Shown here: piece after piece, positions 24,052 through 32,255 of the stretch
Numbering within the stretch: position 1 is the stretch's first letter
How the letters are laid out: every line of letters begins with the position of its first letter
Assembly: GCF_000153305.1 (NCBI RefSeq)
Contig: NZ_CH724107.1
Coordinates: forward strand, 1,487,972-1,534,971
Direction of reading: 5' to 3'
DNA from: Oceanicola granulosus HTCC2516
Lineage (GTDB): Bacteria > Pseudomonadota > Alphaproteobacteria > Rhodobacterales > Rhodobacteraceae
DNA: 47,000 bases
Program-made: the position numbers and the translations under genes
The notes under the pieces: model-generated
What the model was told of the DNA's origin: nothing
Seen by the model: only the letters and a program-made list of their open reading frames with translations
Databases searched by the model: none

Positions 24052-25191
24052 ATGCCCGTTTCCGCCGACCTCCCTGCCCCCGACCAGATCGAGGGCGCGC
24101 CGCACCCGCGCGAGACGCCGCTCCTCTACGGGCAGGCGCGCGCCGAGGCCGGCTTCCTCGACGCCTGGGAGTCCGGACGGCTCCATTCGGGCTGGCTGCT
24201 GACCGGGCCGCGCGGGGTCGGCAAGGCGACGCTGGCCTGGAAGATCGCGGCGTTCCTGCTCGCCGAGCCGGCCGATGACGGGCTGTTCGGCGCCCCGCCC
24301 CGCCCCGACCGGCTGGGCCTCGCGCCGGACCATCCCGACATGCGGCTGATCCTCGCCGGCGCGCATCCACGCCTCCACCTCGTGCGGCGCGGGCCGAACG
24401 ACAAGGGCGACAAGCTCTCCGCCGACATCCGCGCCGACGTGGTGCGCGGCATGAAGCGTTTCTTTCAGCTCTCCGCCGCCGACGGCGGCCGCCGCGCGGT
24501 CATCGTCGACGCCGCCGACGAGATGAACGTCTCGGCCGCCAATTCGCTGCTCAAGGAGCTCGAGGAGCCGCCCGAGCGGACCACGCTGCTGCTCGTCTCG
24601 CACCAGCCCTCGCGCCTGCTGCCGACCATCCGCTCGCGCTGCCGCGAGCTGCGCCTCGCGCCGCTGGGCCCGGACGACATGGCGGCGGCGCTGGCGCAGG
24701 CGGGGGTGGAGGTGGCCGAGACGGAGGCGCTCGCCGCGCTCGCGGCGGGCTCGGTGGGCGAGGCGATCCGGCTGGTGCGCCAGGACGGGCTGGCGCTCTA
24801 CGGCGACCTGGTGAAGCTGCTCTCGGGCGCGCCGCGCATCGACCGCCCTGCGGCGATCAAGCTCGCCGAGAGCTGCACCGGCCGCGCCAACGACCGCCGC
24901 TTCGAGATGACGCTCGACCTGCTCGACCGCCTGCTCGCGCGCATCGCCCGCGCCGGGATCGTCGGCGCGCCCGACGTGCAGGGCGCCCCGGGCGAGGCCC
25001 GCCTGCTCACCCGGCTCAGCCCCGACGCCGGCGCCGCGCGCCGCTGGGCGGAACTGTCGCAGACCCTCATCGAGCGCTCCCGGCACGGGCGGGCGGTCAA
25101 CCTTGACCCTGCCAGCCTGATCCTCGATATGGTCTTCAAGATCGAAGAGACCGCGCGCGCCACCGCCGCCGCGTCCGAGGCCCAGGCATGA
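24052..25191 (+). CDS. holB: DNA polymerase III subunit delta'
   Basis: This is a clamp-loader AAA+ subunit that helps open and load the sliding clamp. The 379-residue protein has a degenerate P-loop GPRGVGKATLAW near residue 55, the IVDAADEMNVSAANSLLKELEEPP block (Walker B/SRC-like region, with E in place of a strict DEAD) and LLLVSHQPSRLLPTIRSRC. The start ATG 24052 begins the family-like sequence. An in-frame upstream start at 24016 is less likely. Its stop overlaps the next start (ATGA). Confidence 0.92.
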   Translation: MPVSADLPAPDQIEGAPHPRETPLLYGQARAEAGFLDAWESGRLHSGWLLTGPRGVGKATLAWKIAAFLLAEPADDGLFGAPPRPDRLGLAPDHPDMRLILAGAHPRLHLVRRGPNDKGDKLSADIRADVVRGMKRFFQLSAADGGRRAVIVDAADEMNVSAANSLLKELEEPPERTTLLLVSHQPSRLLPTIRSRCRELRLAPLGPDDMAAALAQAGVEVAETEALAALAAGSVGEAIRLVRQDGLALYGDLVKLLSGAPRIDRPAAIKLAESCTGRANDRRFEMTLDLLDRLLARIARAGIVGAPDVQGAPGEARLLTRLSPDAGAARRWAELSQTLIERSRHGRAVNLDPASLILDMVFKIEETARATAAASEAQA

Positions 25192-25991
25192 GCATTCCCG
25201 AGATCGTCGACAGCCACTGTCACCTCGACTTCCCCGATTTCGAGGGCGAGCACGCGGCCCTGATCGCGCGCGCCGCCGAGGCCGGGGTGACGCGGATGGT
25301 GACGATCTGCACCCGGCTGCGCCAGGAGCCGCAGGTGCGCGCCATCGCCGAGGCGCATGCGCCCGTCTTCTACGCCGCCGGCACCCACCCGATGAGCGCC
25401 GCCGAGGAGCCGCTGGCGCGCGTTGACGAGCTGGTCGCGCTGGCGCGGCATCCGAAGTTCGTCGGCATCGGCGAGACCGGGCTCGACTACCACTACACCG
25501 CCGAGAGCGCCGAGGTGCAGCGCCGGTCGCTGCGGATCCACATCGACGCTGCGCGCGAAACCGGCCTGCCGCTGATCATCCATGCCCGCGACGCCGACGA
25601 GGACATGGCCGCCATCCTGCGCGAGGGCTACGCAAACGGCCCCTTCGACTGCGTGATGCACTGCTTCTCCTCGGGCGCCGGACTGGCCCGTGCGGCGCTC
25701 GATCTCGGCTTCTACCTGTCGATGTCGGGCATCGCCGCCTTCCCGCGCAGCCAGGAGCTGCGCGACATCTTCGCCACCGCCCCGCTCGAGCGGATCCTGG
25801 TGGAGACCGACAGCCCCTACCTCGCCCCGCCCCCGCACCGGGGCAAGCGCAACGAGCCGGCCTACACCGCCCATACCGCGAAGGTTGGGGCGGAGGTGTT
25901 CGGGCTCGACTACGCCGACTTCGCCGCGCGGACCTCGGCCAACTTCGACCGCCTCTTCTCCAAGGCCGCCGCCTGGGCCAGGGCCGCCTGA
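25188..25991 (+). CDS. TatD-family metal-dependent hydrolase/DNase
   Basis: TatD-family enzymes are metal-dependent hydrolases, several shown to be 3'-5' exonucleases. The 267-residue protein has DSHCHLDF (first metal ligands), the GETGLDYHY block, PLIIHARDADED, MHCFSSG and the ETDSPYLAP motif, all in the normal order. The start overlaps the holB stop by four bases. The tmk-holB-tatD order is widespread. Length is typical. Confidence 0.93.
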   Translation: MSIPEIVDSHCHLDFPDFEGEHAALIARAAEAGVTRMVTICTRLRQEPQVRAIAEAHAPVFYAAGTHPMSAAEEPLARVDELVALARHPKFVGIGETGLDYHYTAESAEVQRRSLRIHIDAARETGLPLIIHARDADEDMAAILREGYANGPFDCVMHCFSSGAGLARAALDLGFYLSMSGIAAFPRSQELRDIFATAPLERILVETDSPYLAPPPHRGKRNEPAYTAHTAKVGAEVFGLDYADFAARTSANFDRLFSKAAAWARAA

Positions 25992-26788
25992 TGGCGCGAC
26001 TGACCGTCCGCATCCTGGGCTGCGGCTCCTCGGGCGGCGTACCGCGGCTCGGCGGCCACTGGGGCGCGTGCGATCCGGCCAACCCGAAGAACCGCCGCAC
26101 CCGCTGCTCGCTGCTGGTGAGCCGCGAGGACGCGGGCGGCGTGACGCGGACGCTGATCGACACCTCGCCCGACATGCGCGCCCAGCTGCTCGCCGCCGAC
26201 GTGGGCCGGCTCGACGCGGTGCTCTACACCCACGCCCACGCCGACCACGTCCACGGGCTCGACGACCTGCGGCAGGTGGTGTTCAACACCCGCACCCGCC
26301 TGCCCGTCCATGCCGACGGCGAGACCTCGGAGGCGCTGCTCAACCGCTTCGCCTACGCCTTCGCCGCGCCCGCCGGCTCGCAGTATCCGCCGATCCTCGA
26401 CCTCTTCGACCTCTCCGGCCCGGTGACGGTCGACGGTGCGGGCGGCACGATCACCTTCACCCCCTTCCCCGTCCGGCACGGCGCGATCCATGCGCTCGGC
26501 TTCCGCTTCGACGACATCGTCTACCTGCCCGACGTGGCCACCATTCCCGACGACAGCTGGCCGATGCTCGCCGGCCTGCGCTGCTGGATCGTCGACGCGC
26601 TGCGCCGCGAGCCGCACCCGACGCACTCGCACCTCGCCAACACCCTCGCCTGGATCGAGCGCGCCGCGCCGGCGCGGGCGGTGCTGACGAACATGCATAT
26701 CGATCTCGATTACGAGACCGTCGCCGCCGAGACGCCCGCCCATATCGAGCCCGCCTACGACGGACTTACCCTCGCCTTCGACGTCTGA
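25991..26788 (+). CDS. metallo-beta-lactamase-fold hydrolase (PhnP-like)
   Basis: The 265-residue protein has the metal-binding THAHADHVHGLDD motif. Its family-typical N-terminus is GCGSSGGVPRLGGHWGACDP with RTRCSLLV, as in PhnP-like cyclic phosphodiesterases. Additional ligands are likely in PVRHG and in MHIDLDY near the C-terminus. It overlaps the tatD stop (TGATG), so it is in the same operon. The substrate in this setting is unknown. A phosphodiesterase activity is inferred from the family. Confidence 0.85.
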   Translation: MARLTVRILGCGSSGGVPRLGGHWGACDPANPKNRRTRCSLLVSREDAGGVTRTLIDTSPDMRAQLLAADVGRLDAVLYTHAHADHVHGLDDLRQVVFNTRTRLPVHADGETSEALLNRFAYAFAAPAGSQYPPILDLFDLSGPVTVDGAGGTITFTPFPVRHGAIHALGFRFDDIVYLPDVATIPDDSWPMLAGLRCWIVDALRREPHPTHSHLANTLAWIERAAPARAVLTNMHIDLDYETVAAETPAHIEPAYDGLTLAFDV

Positions 26789-26789
26789 C

Positions 26790-27719
26790 GTGGGGGCACT
26801 CGTCAACGTCATCCTGCCGGTCTTCATCGTGATCGGCTTCGGCTACCTGGCGCGCTGGCGCAGCCTCCTCGACGACGGGCAGGTCGACGGGCTGATGCGC
26901 TTCACCCAGAACTTCGCGATCCCCTGCCTGCTGTTCAACGCCATCTCCAGCCTCGACCTCGCGGCGAGCTACGACTGGCGGCTGCTGGTGAGCTTCTATG
27001 CCGGCGCCATCGCCGGGTTCGTCGCCGGGCTGGTCGGGGGGCGGGTGCTGTTCGGGCGCGCCTGGGAGGACAGCGTGGCCTTCGGCTTCTCGGGGCTGTT
27101 CTCCAACCTCGTGCTGCTCGGCCTGCCGATCATGGAACGCGCCTACGGCCCCGACGCGCTGATGAACAACTTCGTCATCATCTCGATGCACGCCCCCTTC
27201 TGCTACGGCATCGGCGTCACCGCGATGGAGATCATCCGCTCGCGGGGCGAGCCGGCGCGGACGTTGCCGCTCAAGGTGCTCAAGGCGATGTTCTCCAACG
27301 CGCTGATCCTCGGGATCGCGCTCGGCTTCGCGGTCAACGTGACGAACTTTCCGATGCCGACGGTGCTGAGCGAGGCGCTCGACCTGATGGTGCGCGCGGC
27401 GCTGCCGGTGGCGCTGTTCGGGCTCGGAGGCGTGCTGGTGCGCTACAAGCCGCAGGGCGACATGCGCGCGATCCTCTTCGTCAGCTCGCTCAGCCTGGTG
27501 CTGCACCCGGTCATCACCTACGGCCTGGGCACGGCCTTCGCGCTGGAGCGCGACGCGCTGCGCTCGGCGGTGATCTGCGCCGCGATGGCGCCGGGGGTGA
27601 ACACCTACGTCTTCGCCAACATGTACGGCGTCGCCAAGCGGGTCTCGGCGTCCGTCGTGCTGATGGCGACGGGGCTGTCGATCCTGACGATCTGGGGGTG
27701 GCTGGCGGTGCTGCCGTGA
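26790..27719 (+). CDS. AEC-family transporter (auxin efflux carrier-like permease)
   Basis: AEC permeases export small organic anions. The 309-residue protein is strongly hydrophobic with about ten membrane segments. It has the N-terminal NVILPVFIVIGFGYLARWR and a central break before a second bundle. It carries FAIPCLLFNAISS, typical of the family. The start is GTG at 26790, one base after the preceding stop. It is the last gene of the plus-strand run. The substrate is unknown. Confidence 0.88.
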   Translation: MGALVNVILPVFIVIGFGYLARWRSLLDDGQVDGLMRFTQNFAIPCLLFNAISSLDLAASYDWRLLVSFYAGAIAGFVAGLVGGRVLFGRAWEDSVAFGFSGLFSNLVLLGLPIMERAYGPDALMNNFVIISMHAPFCYGIGVTAMEIIRSRGEPARTLPLKVLKAMFSNALILGIALGFAVNVTNFPMPTVLSEALDLMVRAALPVALFGLGGVLVRYKPQGDMRAILFVSSLSLVLHPVITYGLGTAFALERDALRSAVICAAMAPGVNTYVFANMYGVAKRVSASVVLMATGLSILTIWGWLAVLP

Positions 27720-27760
27720 GGCGCCTTTTTCGGGGCGGCGGGGATCGTGGAGAGTGCGCA

Positions 27761-27779
27761 GCCTCCGGCGGGGATATTT
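27761..27779 (+). repeat. intergenic motif GCCTCCGGCGGGGATATTT
   Basis: From memory, this short GC-rich motif followed by ATATTT and GACAGA occurs between genes in many Rhodobacteraceae genomes. Here it lies 41 bases after the AEC permease stop. A transcription-ending or processing role is possible. It is used only as weak support for the taxonomic assignment. Confidence 0.45.
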
Positions 27780-27874
27780 GCAGGACAGAGGGTGCAGGCG
27801 GCGCACCCGATCCCATCGGCGGCGCGGGCGGCGAGGTGGGTGGCGCGAGGTGGGGGGCGGCGTTGCGGTGCGCG

Positions 27875-27930
27875 TTAACCTTGAGCGGGCGGGATCAGCC
27901 TTAACCAGCCGCGCAGTTAACGCATTAACC
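27875..27930. promoter_or_regulatory. cluster of TTAACC/GTTAAC motifs in a convergent gap
   Basis: TTAACC occurs at 27875-27880, 27901-27906 and 27925-27930, with GTTAAC at 27916-27921. These AT-rich sites stand out in a GC-rich stretch. They resemble half-sites of the alphaproteobacterial regulator CtrA (TTAACCAT), but the spacing is not the canonical TTAA-N7-TTAA. No gene starts nearby on either strand. Confidence 0.25.
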
Positions 27931-27991
27931 TTAATACCAGGTTAGTGCGTCGAACTTGGCGCGGCGGAGGGCGCCGACCCTTGCGGAGGCG

Positions 27992-28010
27992 CCCCCGGAT
28001 CAGCCGGGGG
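27992..28010 (-). terminator. hairpin spanning the stop codon of the last transporter gene
   Basis: CCCCCGG (27992-27998), ATCAG and CCGGGGG (28004-28010) form a 7-bp GC stem that includes the permease stop codon. No T-run follows on the minus strand, so it is a possible 3'-end stabiliser or weak terminator of the importer operon. Confidence 0.35.
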
Positions 28011-29232
28011 ACATGCCGCGCAGGCGCTCGGAGCGGCGGCGCAGCAGTTCGACGGTGGTCAGCAGGATGATCGAGAAGGTCACGAGGATCGTCGCCACGG
28101 CGAGGATCGTCGGCGAGATCTGCTCGCGCAGGCCGATGAACATCTGCCAGGGCAGCGTCTTCTGCGCCGCCGCGCCGACGAAGAGCACCACGACCACCTC
28201 GTCGAAGGAGGTGATGAAGGCGAACAGCCCGCCCGAGATCACGCCCGGCAGGATCAGCGGCATCTGCACCGAGAAGAACGTCTTCACCGGCCCAGCCCCG
28301 AGGTTGGCCGAGGCGCGGGTCAGCGAGCGGTCGAAGCCGACCAGCGTCGCCGTCACGGTGATGATCACGAACGGGATGCCGAGCGCGGCGTGGGCGAGGA
28401 TGACCTTGATGTAGCCCGTGAGCTCGCGGCTGAAGCCGAGGTTGTCCTCGAGCCAGTTGCCCATCGCCGAGTAGAAGAAGAACATCCCCGTCGCCGAGAT
28501 GATCAGCGGCACGATCATCGGCGAGATCAGGATCGCCATGATCGCCTGCCGCCCCGGCACGTGGCTCTGGGACAGGCCGATCGCGGCGAGGGTGCCGAGC
28601 GACACCGCGATGATCGTCGCGAAGGGCGCGATGATCAGCGAGTTGCGCATCGCGAGCTGCCAGTCGCTGTTGGAGAAGAAGTCGCGGTAGTGGCGCAGCG
28701 AGTAGCCCTCGGGATCGAGCGCCAGCATCTCTGGGGTGAAGGTGAAGAACGCCTCGGCGTTGAAGCTGAGCGGGATGACGACCATGATCGGCGCGATCAG
28801 GAAGAAGAAGATCAGCCCGCAGATGAACAGGAAGGCGTTGTGCCACAGCACCTGCCCCGCCGTGGCGTAGGGAGGCACGCCCTTGCGGTAGTCGCCGCGC
28901 ACCAGCCAGTAGGCGACCCAGCCGAGGATGGCGCCGACGATGGCACCGCCGACGAGCCCGCCGAGGCCCCCGACGAGCAGGCCGAGCAACGCGCACACGC
29001 CGATCACCGCCCAGCGGCCGGTGGCGCGCTTCTCCCGCAGGCTGGTCCCGGCGAGGTAGGTCACGCCCGCGCCGACGACGACGCCGGCGATGGCCCCGAT
29101 CAGCGGCCAGCCGGCGGCGTTGCCGGCGATGAAGCCGAGGAACGCGCCCAGCAGGGCGACGAGCGGCAGGGAGAAGCCGAGCAGGTTGCTCTCGCCCCTG
29201 GAGGTGACCGGTTCGGTGGTGGCGGCGGTCAT
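28000..29232 (-). CDS. polyamine-type ABC transporter permease (PotC-like) with N-terminal extension
   Basis: This is the inner-membrane permease of a spermidine/putrescine-type importer. The last 270 or so residues of 410 are a normal PotC-like unit with six membrane segments. It has a coupling (EAA-like) loop RASANLGAGPVKTFFSVQMPLILPGV, which contacts the ATPase. The first 120 residues are an added Gly/Ala-rich hydrophobic region, probably three or four more membrane segments. It starts five bases after the other permease stop and is the last gene of the operon. Confidence 0.88.
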   Translation of the reverse strand: MTAATTEPVTSRGESNLLGFSLPLVALLGAFLGFIAGNAAGWPLIGAIAGVVVGAGVTYLAGTSLREKRATGRWAVIGVCALLGLLVGGLGGLVGGAIVGAILGWVAYWLVRGDYRKGVPPYATAGQVLWHNAFLFICGLIFFFLIAPIMVVIPLSFNAEAFFTFTPEMLALDPEGYSLRHYRDFFSNSDWQLAMRNSLIIAPFATIIAVSLGTLAAIGLSQSHVPGRQAIMAILISPMIVPLIISATGMFFFYSAMGNWLEDNLGFSRELTGYIKVILAHAALGIPFVIITVTATLVGFDRSLTRASANLGAGPVKTFFSVQMPLILPGVISGGLFAFITSFDEVVVVLFVGAAAQKTLPWQMFIGLREQISPTILAVATILVTFSIILLTTVELLRRRSERLRGMSPG

Positions 29233-29236
29233 GGGG

Positions 29237-30952
29237 TCAGCCTCCCAGCTTCACGTTGTCGATGCCCACGATGCGGTCGTAGAGCCAGTAGAGGACCAGC
29301 ACGAGGGCGAGCAGGATCGTCCCCAGCGCGGCGGCGAGGCCCCAGTTGAGCGATGTCGAGATGTGGTAGGCGATCCGGTTGGAGATGAAGACGCCCTTGG
29401 TGCCGCCGACGATCTCGGGGGTGATGTAGTAGCCGATGGCGAGGATGAAGACGAGGATCGAGCCCGCGCCGATGCCGGGCACCGATTGCGGGAAGTAGAC
29501 CCGCCAGAAGGCCGTCCAGTTGGTGGCGCCGAGCGACTTAGCGGCGCGCAGGTAGGAGGGCGGGATGGTCTTCATCACCGAGTAGAGCGGCAGGATCATG
29601 AACGGCAGCAGGATGTGGGTCATCGCCACGATGGTGCCGAACTGGTTGTTGATCATGATCAGGCGGTTGCTGTCGGAGACGAGGCCGAGCCAGACGAGGA
29701 TGTCGTTGATCACCCCCTGTTGCTGCAGCAGCACCTTCCAGGCCGAGGTGCGCACCAGCAGCGAGGTCCAGAACGGCAGCAGCACGAGGATCATCAGCAC
29801 GTTGGCGGTGCGCAGCGGCAGGTTCGCCAGCAGCCAAGCGACGGGGTAGCCGAGGGCGATGCAGGACACGGTGATCCCGAGCGACATCAGCATCGTGCGC
29901 AGGAACAGGGTGCCGTAGACCCTCTGGTCCTCGTCGACCGGCTGGATGCCGTCGGGCGTCAGCTTGCGGTCGGCGGAGGCGGCGAAGTAGCCGGCGGTGT
30001 AGTCCGAGGAGAAGGCGTCGATGGTGCCCCAGACGTCCTCGCCGAGCCAGTCCTCGTCGATCTCCTCGAAGGCGGCGGTGTAGTCGAACGGCTCGAGCCC
30101 GGCGGCGATCTCGGCGGCCTCGGCGAGCAGCTCGGCCTCGGCGCCTTCGAAGGCGGCGGGCGCGTCGGGGTTGGCGGCGAGGTCCTCGTAGAGCGACAGG
30201 TAGACTATGTTCCACGGCTCTTCGTCGACGGGGCTGTCTCCGTCTTCCGTGCGCAGCACGGCGGCGAAGTCGGCGTACATCTCGGTGGTGCGCGGCAGCG
30301 CCTCCTCGACGCCGTCGGCGAAGACGAAGCGCGGCGGCAGCTCGTCGAAGCCCCGGCCCGCCGCTTCCTCGCGCGCGGCCCACTCGTCGCTGGCGACGAT
30401 CCAGCCCTCGTTGGCGAGCAGCCGGACCCAGGTCTCGCCCTCTTCCCACGCCTCGTTGGCGTCGACGAAGGCGTCGGTGTAGTCCTCGCCGATGTCGTCG
30501 ACGCCGCGCCCGGCCTGGCGGAACAGCGACGACAGGCCCGTCGTCTCGTAGTTGAGGCGCGAGCCGAGGCGGGTGTGGTTCTTCAGTTCGGCGGCGACGA
30601 CCATATCGCGGGTCAGGGCGGCGAAGACCTCCCCGGACGGCGGGCCGCTCTCGGAATCGTACCCGTCGAGCGCGGCGACGGTGCGCGGCAGCGTCTCGGA
30701 GACGATTTGGTTCTCGACCGAGCGGAACAGCATCTGCCCGATCGGGATGATGAAGGTGAACATGATGAAGATCAGCAGCGGCGCGATCAGCAGCAGCGCC
30801 CGGATCTTCTGGCGGCGCAGGGCGCTCGCGAGGCTCTTCTTCAGCGGACGGCCGTCGGCGGCGAGCATGGGGCCGTCGGCCCGCTCGGCATCGCGGATGG
30901 CGGTGTCGGGGGTCGGGCCCGCGATCTTGTCCTGGGCGGTGGCGTCGGTCAT
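29237..30952 (-). CDS. polyamine-type ABC transporter permease (PotB-like) with large extracytoplasmic insertion
   Basis: This is the partner permease of the importer. The 571-residue protein has a first membrane segment at about 51-71. An acidic soluble stretch of about 270 residues follows (75-345) before the remaining five segments. The coupling loop is RAAKSLGATNWTAFWRVYFPQSVPGI. E. coli PotB is about 275 residues, so the insertion doubles the protein. Topology places the insertion in the periplasm, where it could contact the binding protein. It lies between the binding-protein gene (80 bases) and the PotC-like gene (4 bases). Confidence 0.88.
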   Translation of the reverse strand: MTDATAQDKIAGPTPDTAIRDAERADGPMLAADGRPLKKSLASALRRQKIRALLLIAPLLIFIMFTFIIPIGQMLFRSVENQIVSETLPRTVAALDGYDSESGPPSGEVFAALTRDMVVAAELKNHTRLGSRLNYETTGLSSLFRQAGRGVDDIGEDYTDAFVDANEAWEEGETWVRLLANEGWIVASDEWAAREEAAGRGFDELPPRFVFADGVEEALPRTTEMYADFAAVLRTEDGDSPVDEEPWNIVYLSLYEDLAANPDAPAAFEGAEAELLAEAAEIAAGLEPFDYTAAFEEIDEDWLGEDVWGTIDAFSSDYTAGYFAASADRKLTPDGIQPVDEDQRVYGTLFLRTMLMSLGITVSCIALGYPVAWLLANLPLRTANVLMILVLLPFWTSLLVRTSAWKVLLQQQGVINDILVWLGLVSDSNRLIMINNQFGTIVAMTHILLPFMILPLYSVMKTIPPSYLRAAKSLGATNWTAFWRVYFPQSVPGIGAGSILVFILAIGYYITPEIVGGTKGVFISNRIAYHISTSLNWGLAAALGTILLALVLVLYWLYDRIVGIDNVKLGG

Positions 30953-31032
30953 CTGTCGGCCTCCTGCGCGGCGGGTGCGGGCGTCATCGGGGTCGGAGGG
31001 CGCACGCGGCGCGCGCCCTCCGGTCTTTCGGC

Positions 31033-32175
31033 TTACTGGGCGAGCCAGGCCTGGAACTTGGCGTCCAGGTCGTCACGGTAGTCGGCCCACCACTCGTAGT
31101 TGTAGAGGAAGGTGTTCTCCGAGTTCGCCGGATCGGTCGGCATGTGCGGCGCCATGTCGACGCCGAGTTCGGCGTGCATCGAGACCATCGGCGCCGACGA
31201 GTCGCGCGCGGGGCCGTAGGAGATGTACTTCGACTGGTCAGCGAGGCGCTGGGTGTCGGTGGCGAACCAAAGGAAGTCCATCACCCGGTTCAGGCGCTCC
31301 TCGGGCAGACCTTCGGGGATGATCCAGCCGTCGAGGTCGAAGACCTGCGCGTCCCAGAGCATCTCGACCGGCTGGTCCTGCTCGACGATGAGCGAGAACA
31401 GGCGGCCGTTGTAGGTCGAGCCCATGACGATCTCGCCGTCGGCGAGGAGCTGCGGCGTGTCGGCGCCGGCGGTCCACCAGACGACGTTGTCCTTGATCTC
31501 GTCGAGCTTGGCGAAGGCCCGGTCCTGGCCCTCTTCCGTCTCGAGGACGTCGTAGATGTCTTCCTTGGCGACGCCGTCGCAGAGCAGGGCCCACTCGAGG
31601 TTGCCGATCGGACGGCGCTCGAGCGAACGCTGGCCGGGGAAGTTCTCGAGATCCCAGAGGGCGCAGATGTCCTCGGGGGTGCCGGTCCAGCCCTCGGCGT
31701 CGGTGCGGTAGCCGACGGTGGTCGAGTAGACGATCTGCGGGATGAAGCAGTCGGAGACGATCAGGTCGCCGAAGTCGTCGCTGGCGTCGGTGCCGTCGGG
31801 CGCGGGGGCCAGGACCTCGTCGTGATCGACCTCCATCGCCAGGCCCTCGTCGCAGAGGCGGATGGCGTCGGAGGCCACGACGTCGACGAGATCCCAGGTC
31901 AGGTTGTCGGCCTCGTTCATGGCGCGCAGCTTGGCCACGGCCTCGGCGGAGGATTCATCCCAGGTGATGGTCACGTCGGGGTTCATCTCGAGGTAGGGCT
32001 CGACGTAGGCCTTCTGCTGGCTCGCCTGGTAGGCGCCGCCCCAGCTGACGAGCGTCATGCTGTCGGCCATCGGCTCACCGGCGACGGGGCTTTCCATCGC
32101 GTGGCTTTCGGCGAACGCCACCGAGCCCGCGAGGGTCAGGGCGCTGGAAGCCATCAGGATTTTGGTCAGTTTCAT
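31033..32175 (-). CDS. polyamine-type ABC transporter periplasmic binding protein (PotD/PotF-like)
   Basis: It captures the substrate in the periplasm for the importer. The 380-residue protein has a signal peptide (MKLTKILMASSALTLAGSVAFA), then LVSWGGAYQASQQKAYVEPY, the typical start of PotD/PotF-like proteins. DVVASDAIRLCDEG and the C-terminal NPENTF-like NSENTFLYNYEWWADY follow. It is encoded between the ATPase and permease genes on the same strand. Polyamine specificity is a family-level guess. Other cationic amines are possible. Confidence 0.88.
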   Translation of the reverse strand: MKLTKILMASSALTLAGSVAFAESHAMESPVAGEPMADSMTLVSWGGAYQASQQKAYVEPYLEMNPDVTITWDESSAEAVAKLRAMNEADNLTWDLVDVVASDAIRLCDEGLAMEVDHDEVLAPAPDGTDASDDFGDLIVSDCFIPQIVYSTTVGYRTDAEGWTGTPEDICALWDLENFPGQRSLERRPIGNLEWALLCDGVAKEDIYDVLETEEGQDRAFAKLDEIKDNVVWWTAGADTPQLLADGEIVMGSTYNGRLFSLIVEQDQPVEMLWDAQVFDLDGWIIPEGLPEERLNRVMDFLWFATDTQRLADQSKYISYGPARDSSAPMVSMHAELGVDMAPHMPTDPANSENTFLYNYEWWADYRDDLDAKFQAWLAQ

Positions 32176-32255
32176 TCAATTCTCCCGTTTAGGACCCGGA
32201 TCGTATTTGTTCGGCGCGCGGACCGGGTGACCGGCGCACCGTGTCGTCATTGCGC

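Noticed and set aside
27720-27999. Small genes between the AEC permease and the importer operon
   Set aside because: The short frames are Arg/Gly-rich, have no ribosome sites and differ from known proteins. The gap looks non-coding.
29090-31081. Plus-strand frame of 663 codons opposite the permease and binding-protein genes
   Set aside because: It is antisense to well-supported transporter genes and rich in Gly/Val/Asp/His with no domain.
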